Positions 30,041-41,402 of a stretch of DNA of 64,000 bases are shown here, piece by piece. The stretch covers positions 682,001 to 746,000 of the forward strand of contig JASFAU010000016.1 of NCBI GenBank assembly GCA_039704465.1, read 5' to 3'. Each line of letters begins with the position of its first letter. The first letter of the stretch is position 1. The notes under the pieces are model-generated. The model saw nothing but the letters and a program-made list of their open reading frames with translations. It was not told the DNA's origin and searched no databases. Made by a program: the position numbers and the translations under genes. The DNA comes from Plasmodiophora brassicae. Its lineage: Eukaryota; Endomyxa; Phytomyxea; Plasmodiophorida; Plasmodiophoridae.

Positions 30041-31744
30041 CGCCGGTCGTATCGCCTTGTCATGTCATGTCGAGCAGCACGCATCATGGAGCTAGACGAC
30101 TTGCGTGTCACTCCTCGGCAGCATCCTGAGTTTAGCTGGCCGACGGAGACGGAGATTCGCGATGCACAACGACTACTGTCACGGGACGAGAAGATTGACA
30201 ATGGCGTCTACTTCGACGAAGTTGATTGTTTGTGGAAGAACGAGGACAAAGCAGTTCTCATCCCATGCCATTTGGACTGCAAGAGTCTACGACTACGGAT
30301 CTTGATTATTGGTCATTGCGCAAGCGCTGGTCATCGTGCGTACGACGTAACCAAGCAGATGATCATGGAGCGCTTTGTCTGGACGAAGATCAGTCAGGAC
30401 ATTCAAGCGATGTGCCAGCAATGCCTGCATTGCATTACGACACGCGGTGGTAAGAAAGTTCCTCGACCACTCGGTGAAGCGTTGCATGGCCACAAGCCGT
30501 TCGACGTGCTCACCATGGAATACCTCTACGTGGAGCCTGTCAGGGGCACGGACCACCAGTACAAGTACATCCTGCTCCTGAAGGACGACTTCAGCGGCTA
30601 CGTACGCCTGATCCCATCAGCTGAGGCGACAAGTCGTGTTGCTACGGAAGCTCTGAATCAGTGGATTGCTGATTTCGCGACGCCTGAGTACCTGGTCACG
30701 GACGGTGGTTCACACTTCACGGCGGAAATCATGGGGGAGCTTACCAGGTTACGAGATGTTCAGCATCACATCACGACTGCATACTGTCCATGGGCCAATG
30801 GCACGGTGGAGCGCGCAAACCGCACTGTGCTCAACGTCATGCGTTCGATCCTGAACGAGGCCCAGATTACGACGCACAACTGGCCGTACTTATGTCCAGT
30901 CGTTCAGCACGTCATTAATCACACGCCAAGTCGACGTCTCAACGGTTACGCGCCGATCACGGTCGTCACGGGGCGTTCGCCCGAAAGCCCGCTGGACCAG
31001 ATCTGGGATCCGAAGGAGAGACAATGGCGACGCATACCACCTGAAGGATTTGCCAAGTATGTGCCGATGTTGCAAGAGGTCCTCGACGAGATTCACAAGG
31101 CTGTTGATGAACCAAAGGCACAACGGCATGCGTCTAATGTGCGACAACAGCGACGACGCCTGAACAAGAGCCACTACGAATCGTTCATCGTGGGCGACTA
31201 CGTGCTCAACGCAAAGCCGGTACCGGGTCCTGCTCAGAAATTGATAGCCCAGTGGCGAGGCCCATATCGTGTTGTCAAGATGATCAACGATCAAGTGTAC
31301 GAACTGGAAGACCCGCTCACTGAACGACACTTCAACGCACACTCACAACGAATTCGACGATACGCTGACGCCGATCTGAACAGGACCGTCGATCTCAAGC
31401 GTCATCTCCAGCACGCTGATAACCAGCTGTTGGTGGACGATCTACTGGACTGTCGAGTGGATCGAGAAACGCAAGAACTTCAGATCAAGGTTCTATGGTC
31501 TGGATTCGACGAGGCGGAAGCAACGTGGGAACCTGCTCGTGTCATCTACGAAGATGTTCCCGAACTTGTACAAAAGCTTATACGACGTCTCGGGGATGAT
31601 CATCCGCAAGTGGAGGCGTTACGAGAAATGGCGCCGATGCAAAAGCGTACGAATACGGGAAAGCGACAAACGCAACGGAAGCGACGAACAAAACATTTGG
31701 TATGGGTGCAAGGTATCCATGATGTACGGTTGTTGGGTTCATAG
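30041..31744 (+). CDS. B2 integrase with chromodomain
   Basis: The HHCC-like region is IIGHCASAGHRAYDVTK and QCLHCITTRGG. At the first catalytic position the sequence reads VLTMEYLYVE, with Glu where A and D families have Asp. The second Asp (YLVTDGGSHF) and the Glu (NGTVERANRT) are normal. A GPY-like QWRGPYRVVK is followed by a chromodomain (LLDCRVDRETQ, LWSGFDEAEATWEPARV) and a basic tail. The Asp-to-Glu change probably impairs catalysis. Confidence 0.92.
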   Translation, partial: RRSYRLVMSCRAARIMELDDLRVTPRQHPEFSWPTETEIRDAQRLLSRDEKIDNGVYFDEVDCLWKNEDKAVLIPCHLDCKSLRLRILIIGHCASAGHRAYDVTKQMIMERFVWTKISQDIQAMCQQCLHCITTRGGKKVPRPLGEALHGHKPFDVLTMEYLYVEPVRGTDHQYKYILLLKDDFSGYVRLIPSAEATSRVATEALNQWIADFATPEYLVTDGGSHFTAEIMGELTRLRDVQHHITTAYCPWANGTVERANRTVLNVMRSILNEAQITTHNWPYLCPVVQHVINHTPSRRLNGYAPITVVTGRSPESPLDQIWDPKERQWRRIPPEGFAKYVPMLQEVLDEIHKAVDEPKAQRHASNVRQQRRRLNKSHYESFIVGDYVLNAKPVPGPAQKLIAQWRGPYRVVKMINDQVYELEDPLTERHFNAHSQRIRRYADADLNRTVDLKRHLQHADNQLLVDDLLDCRVDRETQELQIKVLWSGFDEAEATWEPARVIYEDVPELVQKLIRRLGDDHPQVEALREMAPMQKRTNTGKRQTQRKRRTKHLVWVQGIHDVRLLGS

Positions 31745-32422
31745 GAATCAACCATCGTATACGCTTCCTACGTTGCGTCGGGACCTAATCACGGACGACG
31801 CCACCGTATCGGTTCATGGTGAACGTTACGAAGATGATCTAGATCATGGTCTTCTATAGCTGAGGACCGGGTACTCAAAACGTTGGGACTCGCTTCACTG
31901 ATTTTCATGGACGTCATGGGATCAGTTAACCTGGTTGTCATGGACGTCATGCAACTATGGTTTATGGCACTCCTATGAGAGGCCAATACGTTCCTCGATG
32001 GGTCATGACGGTGACTTCATCGATACCTTACGATCACGAGGCAGTCGGCAGCGTCTGTTAGGTTCCTCTTCACCGCAGTTGACTCTGGTCAGGGCGTACT
32101 GGCTATCGAGACTCTGTTGCGCTGGGGGTCCACCTATGTGGGTCGGCCGCTGAGCTAGGTGAATGATACTTTTCAGATGTATATGGACCGGGCTCCACCT
32201 ATGTGGGTCGAGCGCACCATCGCTGATGTCTTCGTTGCACCGATGGTGTTTGGCGGCAAGGGTGTCCGTAAATGGATTTTCCACCGATTTTCCCCATGGG
32301 GTTACAACGTGGTTTTTAGTGAGTATTGGGTGATTCCGAGTCTCACACTACCTTCTGTCAACTTCACCATCTACGTACTACGTGCTCACGATGATTCCGG
32401 TCACGAGTTTGGAGAAAGGCAG
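31745..32422 (+). other. B2 3' untranslated region and polypurine tract
   Basis: No gene is seen in 678 bp. It contains two copies of TCCACCTATGTGGGTCG (about 32130 and 32190), each a small dyad, 60 bp apart; B3 has part of this region in minus orientation. The purine tract GGAGAAAGGCAG (32411-32422) abuts the 3' LTR. Confidence 0.75.
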
Positions 32423-32491
32423 TGTAGAGCGGAGCTCTATTTATAGCGTCTCGTTCCCTACATCAACGTGCTGCCACCTGACGGTCCTGGA
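32423..32491 (+). repeat. B2 3' LTR, first part
   Basis: 69 bp matching the start of the 5' LTR up to GGTCCTGGA, where C2 begins. The rest is at about 41582-41712, with roughly 10 bp missing between the two. Confidence 0.88.
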
Positions 32492-32675
32492 TGTCGAACA
32501 ACGTATCCACTACGACCAGCAGCACATGCCTGCAGCACGTGAACGCCGTCACGCACTCCGCGACTCCGTGCCCGCCGGCGTTGGCAACCGTTACACCGTC
32601 GGCGACTACGTCGCCACTGTAACGTCCGCCGCACACGCCGTACGTAATACATCCACTCCATTATTGTCTTTCTCA
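32492..32675 (+). repeat. C2 5' LTR (184 bp)
   Basis: TGTCGAACAACG to CTTTCTCA, almost the same as C1 11999-12182. It is followed by GATTAACAGTCGTA. Confidence 0.9.
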
Positions 32676-32718
32676 GATTAACAGTCGTATAGGCGCAGGC
32701 GCTGAGCCTCTACTCGCC

Positions 32719-34469
32719 ATGGCCGAGCGCCAGGCGACGCCTAACACGGATGACGACCCGCTGCGTCATCTGTCGCTCGAAGAGATCGACACCCGAATTG
32801 CCGAAGCGGAGGCAACGATCGCCAGGCAGGAGATGATCGACCGTCTCCGTGTCCTGCAGCAGCAGCTGGCGCGTCCGACCAGCTGTCCATCGACCCCGGC
32901 CATGCCGATCATCGCTGAGGCGCACAGCCGAAGCGACGCAGGCCGACTGCCCATGCCCAAGTTCGACGGTACTCCCGACTCGTTCACGTCCTGGGTTCAG
33001 ACAGCTGCACTCTGGTTTCGCAATCGTGGGTACGCGGACGTCATCGGGATCAACGAAGATGGCTCGCCGAATGCGACAACCGGTACGGCACACGACCCAG
33101 CTCTCGAGGCAGCCGCGCGCGAGATTCTACTCGTCCACATGCTGGACCACAAGATCGCGTCCGCGTTGTCTTTGTTTCAGGCAGGCTCGGCTGCCAAGTG
33201 CTGGCGCGTGCTGTTCCAGGCGTACAGCCCGTCGTCGCTGGCATCGGTCGTGCGCGCCGTCCGCGACCTCGTCACGGTCCAGCACATGCCCGGCGAGTCG
33301 GTCGCCACGTACGCCGCCCGAGTTCAAGCAGCGGTTCATCGCGTCCGGTCGACGGTACCGACCGAGATGCTGTCCCTCACCGACGCATTGGTCGCCGTCC
33401 TCATCTTGGCCAACGCATCATCCGATCTCGACGCCGTCGTCGCTGGCCTGCACAATCGTGCTCTGGACACGCTGCCCAGTGTCTCCGAGGTCGTCGGGTC
33501 GTTGACAAGCGAGGAGATCAGGGTCCGGTGCCCATGCGAAGCCTGCCTCCTCGTCAAAGGTAAGCGTTCCTCATTTCCTCCGAGTAAGTCGCGGGCACTT
33601 CGTGTCGGCGATCTCGTGCACAGCGACTTATCCGGACGGTGGCCTGTCGTCGGTGTCGGCGGCTTTGAGTACTACCAGACCATGCTGGACGATTCCTCTC
33701 GGTACCTGTCCGTCTATCTGCTACGTCGCAAATCGGAGGCGCTCGACGTCATCAAGCACTATGACGCGCGTCTTCGCAACCAGGAAGGACGTGGTATCCG
33801 GACGTTCCAGACTGACGGTGGCGGCGAGTACAACTCCAAGGCGTGCGTCCTGTTCTACAACGAGTCCGGCATCCTGCACCGCAAATATGTCCCGTACACG
33901 CCCGAGCAGAACGGCCGCGCTGAAAGCGTCAACTACACGCTCTGCGGTATCGAAAGCTCAATCCGGTGCCACTCTCGCATGCCTGACTCCACGTGGCCCT
34001 GGTCGCTGTCCTACTCTGCGATACTGTACAACATCCACCCGAGATCAGTCCTTCCCGGGCGTCGCACATCGTTCGAGGCTGCTCGTCGCGCCCTACCTAA
34101 CATCTCGGCCCTTCGTGTCTACGGTTGCGATGCCTATGCCATGCGACCACATCCAGCCACGAAGAAGCCGAGCAAGTTGGAGCCTCGTCGTGTTCGCGCT
34201 GTGTTCATCGGTTTCACGCCCGGCATGAAGGCTTGGCGGTTCTACGACGTGGACCGGGAAGACACGTTCGAGAGCACGACTGCCGAGTTCCTGGAGACCT
34301 CGTTCACATTCGGCTTTGGAAGATCCAGCCCTGCTAGTTCATCATCAGCGCCACCGTCCAGTCCCGAGTTGAGCTCTGCGCCGAACGTTGACACGATCGT
34401 CCCGACGCCCGTCTCTTCCGACGCCGTCATGGCACCTCTACCATCGACGTCAGCATCCCCTCTCGCAGC
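32719..34469 (+). CDS. C2 chimeric Gag-integrase polyprotein
   Basis: It starts MAERQATPN. The Gag core is intact to SLTSEEIRV. At about 33526 the frame jumps in phase to RCPCEACLLVKGKRS, the zinc end of the integrase, deleting nucleocapsid and protease (about 870 bp relative to C1). The integrase core has D (VHSDLSGRW), D (FQTDGGGEY) and E (EQNGRAESVN), and its frame is unbroken. The open frame continues antisense into the M LTR to 34641. Confidence 0.9.
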
Positions 34470-34665
34470 TGTCAAGGACCATGTCGTACCACCGGCACAC
34501 GGTGACGCCGTGACTGTGCGCGACTGCGTAACGTCCACGGCAGAGGCTCCGCCACTGACGCCGTTGTCGGTAACGGCTTGGCAAGCCCCTGTTACACAGC
34601 GTTACGTCGCCACCGTCTCGCGTCGATGTCGGTCGGAATAAATCACTTCGTTATCGTCTTCCTCA
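34470..34665 (+). repeat. M LTR, left end of the composite (196 bp)
   Basis: TGTCAAGGACC to TCTTCCTCA, followed by GATTAACAGTC and the M leader up to 34749, where minus-strand copia sequence starts abruptly. Confidence 0.9.
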
Positions 34666-34749
34666 GATTAACAGTCCTACGCGCTCTACGCGCTTCGAGG
34701 CGGCGAGCCCGCCGGCGCCCCGCGCGCCGGTGCCATCCAGTGCCAGTCC

Positions 34750-35211
34750 TCGTACACGATCGTCGGACCGGGACGCGGGAAGCCTATCTCGTCCAGGAAC
34801 GTTCGGATCCAGGCAAGCTGCCGGGTAGCGGCGCACAACGATTTAATCTCGGCATGCGTTGATGATAAACTGACCTTAACGGCGCCTAGGTCCTGGCGTC
34901 GTGACTGCCAATGAACGGGGCCGCTGGCCATCAGAATGACATGGCCGGAGCGGGACCGGCGTGTATCCGGATCGGAGGCCCAGTCAGCATCGGCGTATGC
35001 GAGCAAGAGATCCTGCGGTTGACGCTCGTAACGAATGCCGCGCGTCGTCGTACCCGTGAGGTACTTCAGAACACGTTGGCCCGCGCGCCAGTGAGAGATG
35101 CCGGGGTTTGACGAGAACTGGGCCAGCACGTTCGTTATGTACGCGATGTCAGGACGGCAGCGATGGGCGAGCCATGTCAGACATCCGATGAGCTTCAGGT
35201 ATGGTTTGTTC
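34750..35211 (-). pseudogene. C3 RNase H end
   Basis: Minus-strand frame LAQFSSNPGISHWRAGQRVL, then ADADWASDPDTRRSRSGH and SLSSTHAEIKSLC, copia-type RNase H (D in DADW, E in HAEIKSL). It is truncated at YED on the left and interrupted by M2 on the right. Confidence 0.88.
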
Positions 35212-36162
35212 TAATGAAGACGATAACGAAGTGATTTATTCCGACCGACATCGGCGCGAGACGGCGGCGACGTAACGCTGTGTAACAGGGGCTTGCCAAG
35301 CCGATACCGACAACGGCGTCAGTGGCGGAGCCTCTGCCGTGGACGTTACGCAGTCGCGCACAGTCACGGCGTCACCGTGTGCCGGTGGTACGACATGATC
35401 CTCGACACGCCCCCTCCAACGGCACGCGGTTGCATGCGGAAGACGGTCGAACGGATGTGTCCCGGCTGGACCTTTGACTCTGGATCATGAACAACACGAC
35501 CTTGCTCGTGCTCGTATGTCTTGGCTTGTTGACGCGACACGAGACGGATCGTGGCGTAGCTAGAGCTGACATGTATGGCGCGATATGCTGGGGCGGAGTC
35601 GTCAATGACGACACAGAGAGGAGGACCTGGCTCGGGACGACACCGACGCCGAAGGCGCCGGCGGACAACGTTATATCGAGAAGAGGTTGAGGCAAGCGAT
35701 TGAGGCCCGTACGACCGGCGTACGCCTGGCGCTTACGTTCCGGTACTGGTTCTGGATTCCCGTAATGACGGCCTGCCTTGCTTGCGCGATCTGCCTCGGC
35801 TCTCTGGCGCGTGGCGCGACTGGAGTGGGCGTTCGTGGCGCGTTGTGCAGAAGCAGGGTCAGGGCAGAGACGCGGTGACGCGGGACTGGCACTGGATGGC
35901 ACCGGCGCGCGGGGCGCCGGCGGGCTCGCCGCCTCGAAGCGCGTAGAACGCGTACGACTGTTAATCTAATGAAGACGATAACGAAGTGATTTATTCCGAC
36001 CGACATCGGCGCGAGACGGCGGCGACGTAACGCTGTGTAACAGGGGCTTGCCAAGCCGTTACCGACAACGGCGTCAGTGGCGGAGCCTCTGCCGAGGACG
36101 TTACGCAGTCGCGCACAGTCACGGCGTCACCGTGTGCCGGTGGTACGACATGATCCTCGACA
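35212..36162 (-). mobile_element. M2: second complete short non-coding LTR element
   Basis: 951 bp, LTRs 35212-35407 and 35967-36162 (196 bp each), TSD TGTTC (35207-35211 and 36163-36167). The polypurine tract and primer site are as in M1. The interior is similar to M1 but has diverged, and no reading frame is conserved between the copies. Confidence 0.93.
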
Positions 36163-36167
36163 TGTTC

Positions 36168-37737
36168 GCCATTTCGTCCCGTTCGATGTCCGATTGGGGA
36201 CTCATCGACTTGGTCAGATGAACGCCGGGTTGGTGCGGCGTGTCGACCGGATGACAATTGGACATGTTGAAGTCGTCGAGTACCTTCTCAATGTACTCAG
36301 CTTGATCGAGTGTGATGGCGCCTGTGTCAGGGTCGCGTCGGATCCGCATGCCGAGTAATGTCGATGGTTCACCTTGATCGGTGATCTCGGCCATGGCAGA
36401 GAGCTGGACGAGAAGCGATTCTGCGAACACGACGTCGTTGTACGCCAGCAGGCCGTCGTCGGTGTGCACAGACATGACCTTGAACTTGCCATCGCGGTTG
36501 TACCTGAAGACGCACGGGTCCGTGATGATCGTTTCGAAACCGAGCGAGAGCAGCATATCGCGGAGCGTTTGTACCAACGTTCGGCGCCTTGTTTTGTACC
36601 ATAAAGAGCCTTCTTGAGTTGACGAACTCGATACGGGACATGGTGGTCAGTAAAGCCGTCCGGCTGGCGGATGTAGACATCGTGGAGCATGTCGGCGTTC
36701 AGATATGCGGCTACCCAGTCGACCTGTCGAAGATGCAGGTTGTGCTGAGCTGCGAGCGCTAGAATCACGAGGAACGCGGTGGCACGGGCGGTCGGCGCGA
36801 AGGTGTCGTCGAAGTCGATGCCGGGGCGCTGTCTGAACCCTTGAGCGCAGAGACGAGCGCTGAACTTACGGATGCCACCGTCGCCACTGAGCGAAGACTT
36901 GACCCGGAACACCCACTTGGCGCCAACAGCGATCTTACCTTTCGGCAGGTCGATGAGCGGGCCGAACGTGTCCTTGGAGTCCAGCGTTGCCATCTGGGTG
37001 AGGGCAGCGTCCCACCAGTGGCCGGCGAACGACGATGAAAGGGCCTCGGCCATCGTATTACGAACAGGAACATCGATCGCTTTCAGACTCGAGAGATCGG
37101 GTCGTGGTAGAGCTGCTGGGTCGATTGGCGCCTGTATCTTAACGCGGCAGGCGGAGACAATGCCACCACCACCGGCCGGTCGATGGGAGCGGATGGCCTC
37201 GGGGATGAGCCGGCGTTCTTCGACCTGTTGCCAGTGGTGAATCTGGCGGCGTGATGGGCGTGGCGGACGTTGAATTGGGGCTGTCAGCACTGGGTGCTGG
37301 AACCAGGCGTCCACCGTTGACGCCCACCGGGTGGAGGACCGGTTTGCCTTCGCGGGACCCTTCCACCATTCGCCCGGTGGTTGACGATGACGTGTAGATC
37401 GACGAGGATGCGGCATGTCCAGAACATCGTCGTCGGCGACGACATCAGCCGCAATATCCATGTCAGCAGGAGAATCAGCACCATCGTTGGCGGACGGCTG
37501 AGCGGCGTCAATATCCATGTCAGCAGGAGAATCAGCACCAGCGTCGTTGCCGGCCTCCTGATGGTCCTTAACGTCGGCATCAACGATGCTGGATGCACGG
37601 TTGCCGTCGTGGTTATCAGCGTCGACAGCAGCGTCGTTATTAGAATGACCGACGTGGCCGGCGAGATCAGGCAGGGGAGCATGATGGGTATGCGCAGATG
37701 GTTGAAGACGATCAGATGACGGAGACTACACGACATT
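36168..37737 (-). pseudogene. C3 linker and reverse transcriptase
   Basis: RT landmarks are KWVFRVKSSLSGDGG, SARLCAQGFRQRPGIDF, VDWVAAYLNADM and the catalytic MSVHTDDGLLAY. A frameshift near 36600 divides RT. The upstream linker is Asp/Ala-rich with an internal duplication of GADSPADMDI (about 37440-37520). The C-part (VDTPHQPGVHL) runs to the M2 insertion. Confidence 0.85.
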
Positions 37738-38249
37738 TGTAGTCCCGTGTCTGCAGACTCTTGACGGCACGTAATGACATAGAAACAGAATGACGTTTAA
37801 CGATCGCATCGTCACGACGACGTCAGCCTCGCCACGTCATCGTGCTAAATCGGGGCACGCAGTTTGTCTAAATATAGTCCAGGACAGGACCGTCAGGTCA
37901 GGTGGCAGCACGTTGATGTAGGGAACGAGACGCTATAAATAGAGCCCCGCTCTACACTGCCTTTCTCCAAACTCGTGACCGGAATCATCGGTGAGCACGT
38001 AGTACGTAGATGGTGAAGTTGACAGAAGGTAGTGTGAGACTCGGAATCACCCAATACTCACTAAAAACCACCTTGTAACCCCATGGGAAAAATCGGTGGA
38101 AAATCCATTTACGGACACCCTTGCCACCAAACACCATCGGTGCAACGAAGACATAAGCGATGGTGCGCTCGACCCACATAGGTGGAGCCCGGTCCATATA
38201 CATCTGGAAAGTATCATTCACCTAACTCAGCGGCCGACCCACATAGGTG
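37738..38249 (-). mobile_element. B3: 3' end of a family B element
   Basis: A 219-bp LTR (37738-37956, plus strand TGTAGTCCC to GCTCTACA) preceded on the minus strand by the purine tract and about 290 bp of B 3' UTR. The upstream side is cut off at 38249 within the CCACCTATGTGGG repeat, where M3 starts. No coding part is present. Confidence 0.88.
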
Positions 38250-39202
38250 TGTCGAGGATCATGTCGTACCACCGGCACACGGTGACACCGTGACAGTGCG
38301 CGACTGCGTAACGTCCTCGGCAGAGGCTCCGCCACTGACGCCGTTGTCGGTAACGGCTTGGCAAGCCCCTGTTACACAGCGTTACATCGCCACCGTCTCG
38401 CGCCGATGTCGGTCGGAATAAATCACTTCGTTATCGTCTTCATCAGATTAACAGTCGTAAGCGTTCTGCGCGCTTCGAGGCGGTGAGCCCACCGGCGCCC
38501 CGCGCGCCGGTGCCATCCAGTGCCAGTCCCGCGTCACTGCGTCTCTGCCCTGACCCTGCTTCTGCACAACGCGCCACGAACGCCCGCTCGAGTCCGCGCC
38601 ACGCGCAAGAGAGTCCAGGCAGATCGCGCCAGCAAGGCAGGCCGTCATTAAGGGGAAATCCAGAACCAGTACCGGGACGTAAGCGCCAGGCGTACGCCGG
38701 TCGTACGGGCCTCAATCGCTCGCCTCAATCGCTTCGCAAGATAGCGTTGTCCGTCGGCGCAATCCGCGTCGACGTCGTTATAAGCCAGATCCAACACCCT
38801 GCGTGTCATCGTCGACCCCGCCTCAGCAAATTGCGCCATTCATGTCACCTCTAGCTACGCCACGATCCGTCTCGTGCCGCGTCAACGAGCCAAGGCATAC
38901 GAGCACGTGCAAGGCCGTGTTGTTCATGATCCAGAGTCAAAGGTCCAGCCGGGACACATCCGTTCGACCGTCTTCCGCATGCAACCGCGTGCCGTTGGAG
39001 GGGGCGTGTCAAGGACCATGTCGTACCACCGGCACACGGTGACGCCGTGACTGTGCGCGACTGCGTAACGTCCACGGCAGAGGCTCCGCCACTGACGCCG
39101 TTGTCGGTAACGGCTTGGCAAGCCCCTGTTACACAGCGTTACGTCGCCACCGTCTCGCGTCGATGTCGGTCGGAATAAATCACTTCGTTATCGTCTTCCT
39201 CA
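38250..39202 (+). mobile_element. M3: third complete short non-coding LTR element
   Basis: 953 bp. LTR 38250-38445 differs at several sites from LTR 39007-39202, while the latter resembles the outer left LTR at 34470. The leader GATTAACAGTCGTA and the tract GGAGGGGGCG before the 3' LTR are conserved. The mixed LTRs and missing own TSD suggest recombination between two M copies. Confidence 0.88.
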
Positions 39203-39207
39203 GCAGC

Positions 39208-41380
39208 ATCCCCTCCCGAGCCTCCGTCACCTGCCGCTGCGTCATCGCCTTCCGAGGTCGTCCGACCGTCGCGCTCACCGTCTCCTGATGAGGTATCCAC
39301 CGACGAAGATGATGATGACGCTGAAGATGATCCCGACTACGAAGGTTCGGCGTCCAGCAACGACTCTCCCAACGAAGCTGCCGATCCCGACGTCCACGAC
39401 AATTCCGATGCTGCTGATATCGTCGACCACAATGTCATCGACGTGCCACGCCCTCGCCGATCGAATCGTCGTCGTCAACCGCCTGGTGAATGGTGGAAGG
39501 CGCCGGAGGCGGCCAATCGTTCGTCGACACGGTGGTCCTCGACGGTCGACGCCTGGTTCCAGAATCCGACCCTAACGTCCCCGACACAGCGCCCTCCTCG
39601 TCGCTCCCGCCGACTGATCCGGCATTGGCAGCAGGTTGAGGAGCGCCGTCTGATCGATCAGGCCATCAGGTCCAACCGTCCGACATGTCGCGGCGCCGCT
39701 GCCAAGGCATGTCGAGCCAAGGTATCCGCCCCGATCGACCCAGCCCGTCTACCACGACCCGACCTGTCGAAGCTGAAAGCGACCGACATTCCCGTACCCA
39801 ACTCAATGGCCGATGCCCTCTCATCACCTTTCGCTGGCCACTGGTGGGACGCCGCCGTCACCCAGATGGCAACACTGGACGCCAAGGACACGTTCGGCCC
39901 GCTAATCGACCTGCCGAAAAGTAAGATCGCTGTTGGCGCCAAGTGGGTGTTCCGAGTGAAGTCCTCGCTCAGTGGCAACGGTGGCATCCGCAAGTTCACC
40001 GCCCGACTCTGTGCTCAGGGCTTCCGACAACGCCCCGGCATCGACTTCGACGATACGTTCGCGCCGACCGCCCGTGCCACTGCGTTCCTCGTTATCCTAG
40101 CGCTCGCGGCGCAGCACGGCCTGCATCTTCGCCAGGTCGACTGGGTGGCCGCATACCTGAACGCCGACATGCTCCATGATGTTTACATTCGTCAGCCGGA
40201 TGGCTTCACCGATCATCACGTCCCGTACCGAGTTCGTCAACTGCAAAAGGCCCTTTATGGAACGAAACAAGGCGCCGAACGTTGGTACAAGACGCTTCGG
40301 GAGATGCTGTTATCACTCGGATTCGAATCGATCATCGCGGACCCCTGCGTCTTCCGGTACGATCGCGATGGAAAGTTCATGATCATGTCGGTGCACACGA
40401 CGACGGTCTGCTGGCGTACAATGACGTCCCGTTCGCGGAATCCGTTCTCGAAGCTCTCCACGATGGCCGAGATCACCGATCAAGGTGAACCGTCGACCCT
40501 GCTTGGCATGCGCATCCGACGCGAACCTGGCACCGGCGCCATCACCCTTGACCAAGCCGAGTACATCGAGAAGGTGTTGAGCGACTTCAACATGTCGCAT
40601 TGTCATCCGGTCGACACGCCGCATCAGCCTGGCGTTCACCTATCAACGACAATGAGTCCACAAAGCGACCTCGACCGCGACGAAATGGCGACCAAGCCGT
40701 ACCTCAAACTTATTGGCTGCCTGACATGGCTCGCCCATCGATGCCGTCCCGACATCGCGTACATAACGAATGTACTGGCCCAATTCTCCTCGAATCCCGG
40801 CATCCAGCATTGGCGTGCGGGGCAACGCGTTCTTAAGTACCTCGCCGGCACCATGACGCACGGCATCCGATACGAACGCCAGCCCGAAGATCGTCTGATC
40901 GCATACGCCGACGCTGATTGGGCATCCGGCCCTGACACGCGACGGTCGCGCTCCGGCCACATCATCCTGCTGGCTGGCGGCCCCGTGCACTGGCAGTCAC
41001 GTCGCCAAGACCTGGGCGCAGTCAAAGTTAGCTTATCGTCCACACATGCAGAGATCAAGTCGCTGTGTGCTGTTACCCGCCAACTGGCCTGGATCCGGTC
41101 ATTCCTGACCGAAATCGGCTTCGCACGCTCCAGTCCGACGATCGTATACGAGGACAATCAAGGCGCGAAGGCCTGGTCTGGCTATCGTCGGATGGATGAT
41201 CGCACGAAGGACATCGAGGTGCAGTTTCACTACACCCGGGAGGCCGTCGAGGCCAGTTTGATCGTGGTCCACAAGTGCCCGTCCGCCGAGATGGCTGCAG
41301 ACTACCTCACGAAGCCCGCTCTCAGCACCTCGTATCATGCGAACCTGCTCCTGGCCGGCATCATCGACACAAGTCCCAGG
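39208..41380 (+). CDS. C2 linker, reverse transcriptase and RNase H
   Basis: The main open frame is 39443-41533. It has the linker, RT (KWVFRVKSSLSGNGG, VDWVAAYLNADM) and RNase H (YADADWASGPDTRRSRSGH, SLSSTHAEIKSLC). At 40396-40400 one base is missing relative to C1, so HTDDGLLAY becomes HTTTVCW; a 2-base deletion near 40450 shared with C1 brings the frame back. The protein reads through but lacks the catalytic Asp pair. Confidence 0.9.
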
Positions 41381-41402
41381 CCGTGTGCTGCTGGAGGGGG
41401 CG

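Larger units (their letters stand above)
34750..37737 (-). mobile_element. C3: internal fragment of a minus-strand Ty1/copia element, split by M2
   Basis: From right to left on the minus strand it holds the Pol linker, RT and RNase H. Neither LTR is present: the left edge joins the M leader within the RNase H codons GPTIVYED and the right edge joins the B3 LTR. M2 (35212-36162) splits it with TSD TGTTC. It is a separate copy from C1, C2 and C4 by sequence. Confidence 0.85.
34470..39202 (+). mobile_element. M-bounded composite nested in C2
   Basis: The two outer 196-bp M LTRs (34470-34665 and 39007-39202) share variants not present in the inner LTR, and TSD GCAGC flanks the whole block (34465-34469 and 39203-39207). 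Inside are M leader 34666-34749, minus copia fragment C3 (34750-37737) with M2, B fragment B3 (37738-38249), then a complete M unit M3 (38250-39202) that uses the same right LTR. Confidence 0.85.

Noticed and set aside
37738..38249. B3 as a complete solo LTR
   Set aside because: It carries B 3' UTR and polypurine tract on one side, so it is a truncated 3' end rather than a solo LTR.
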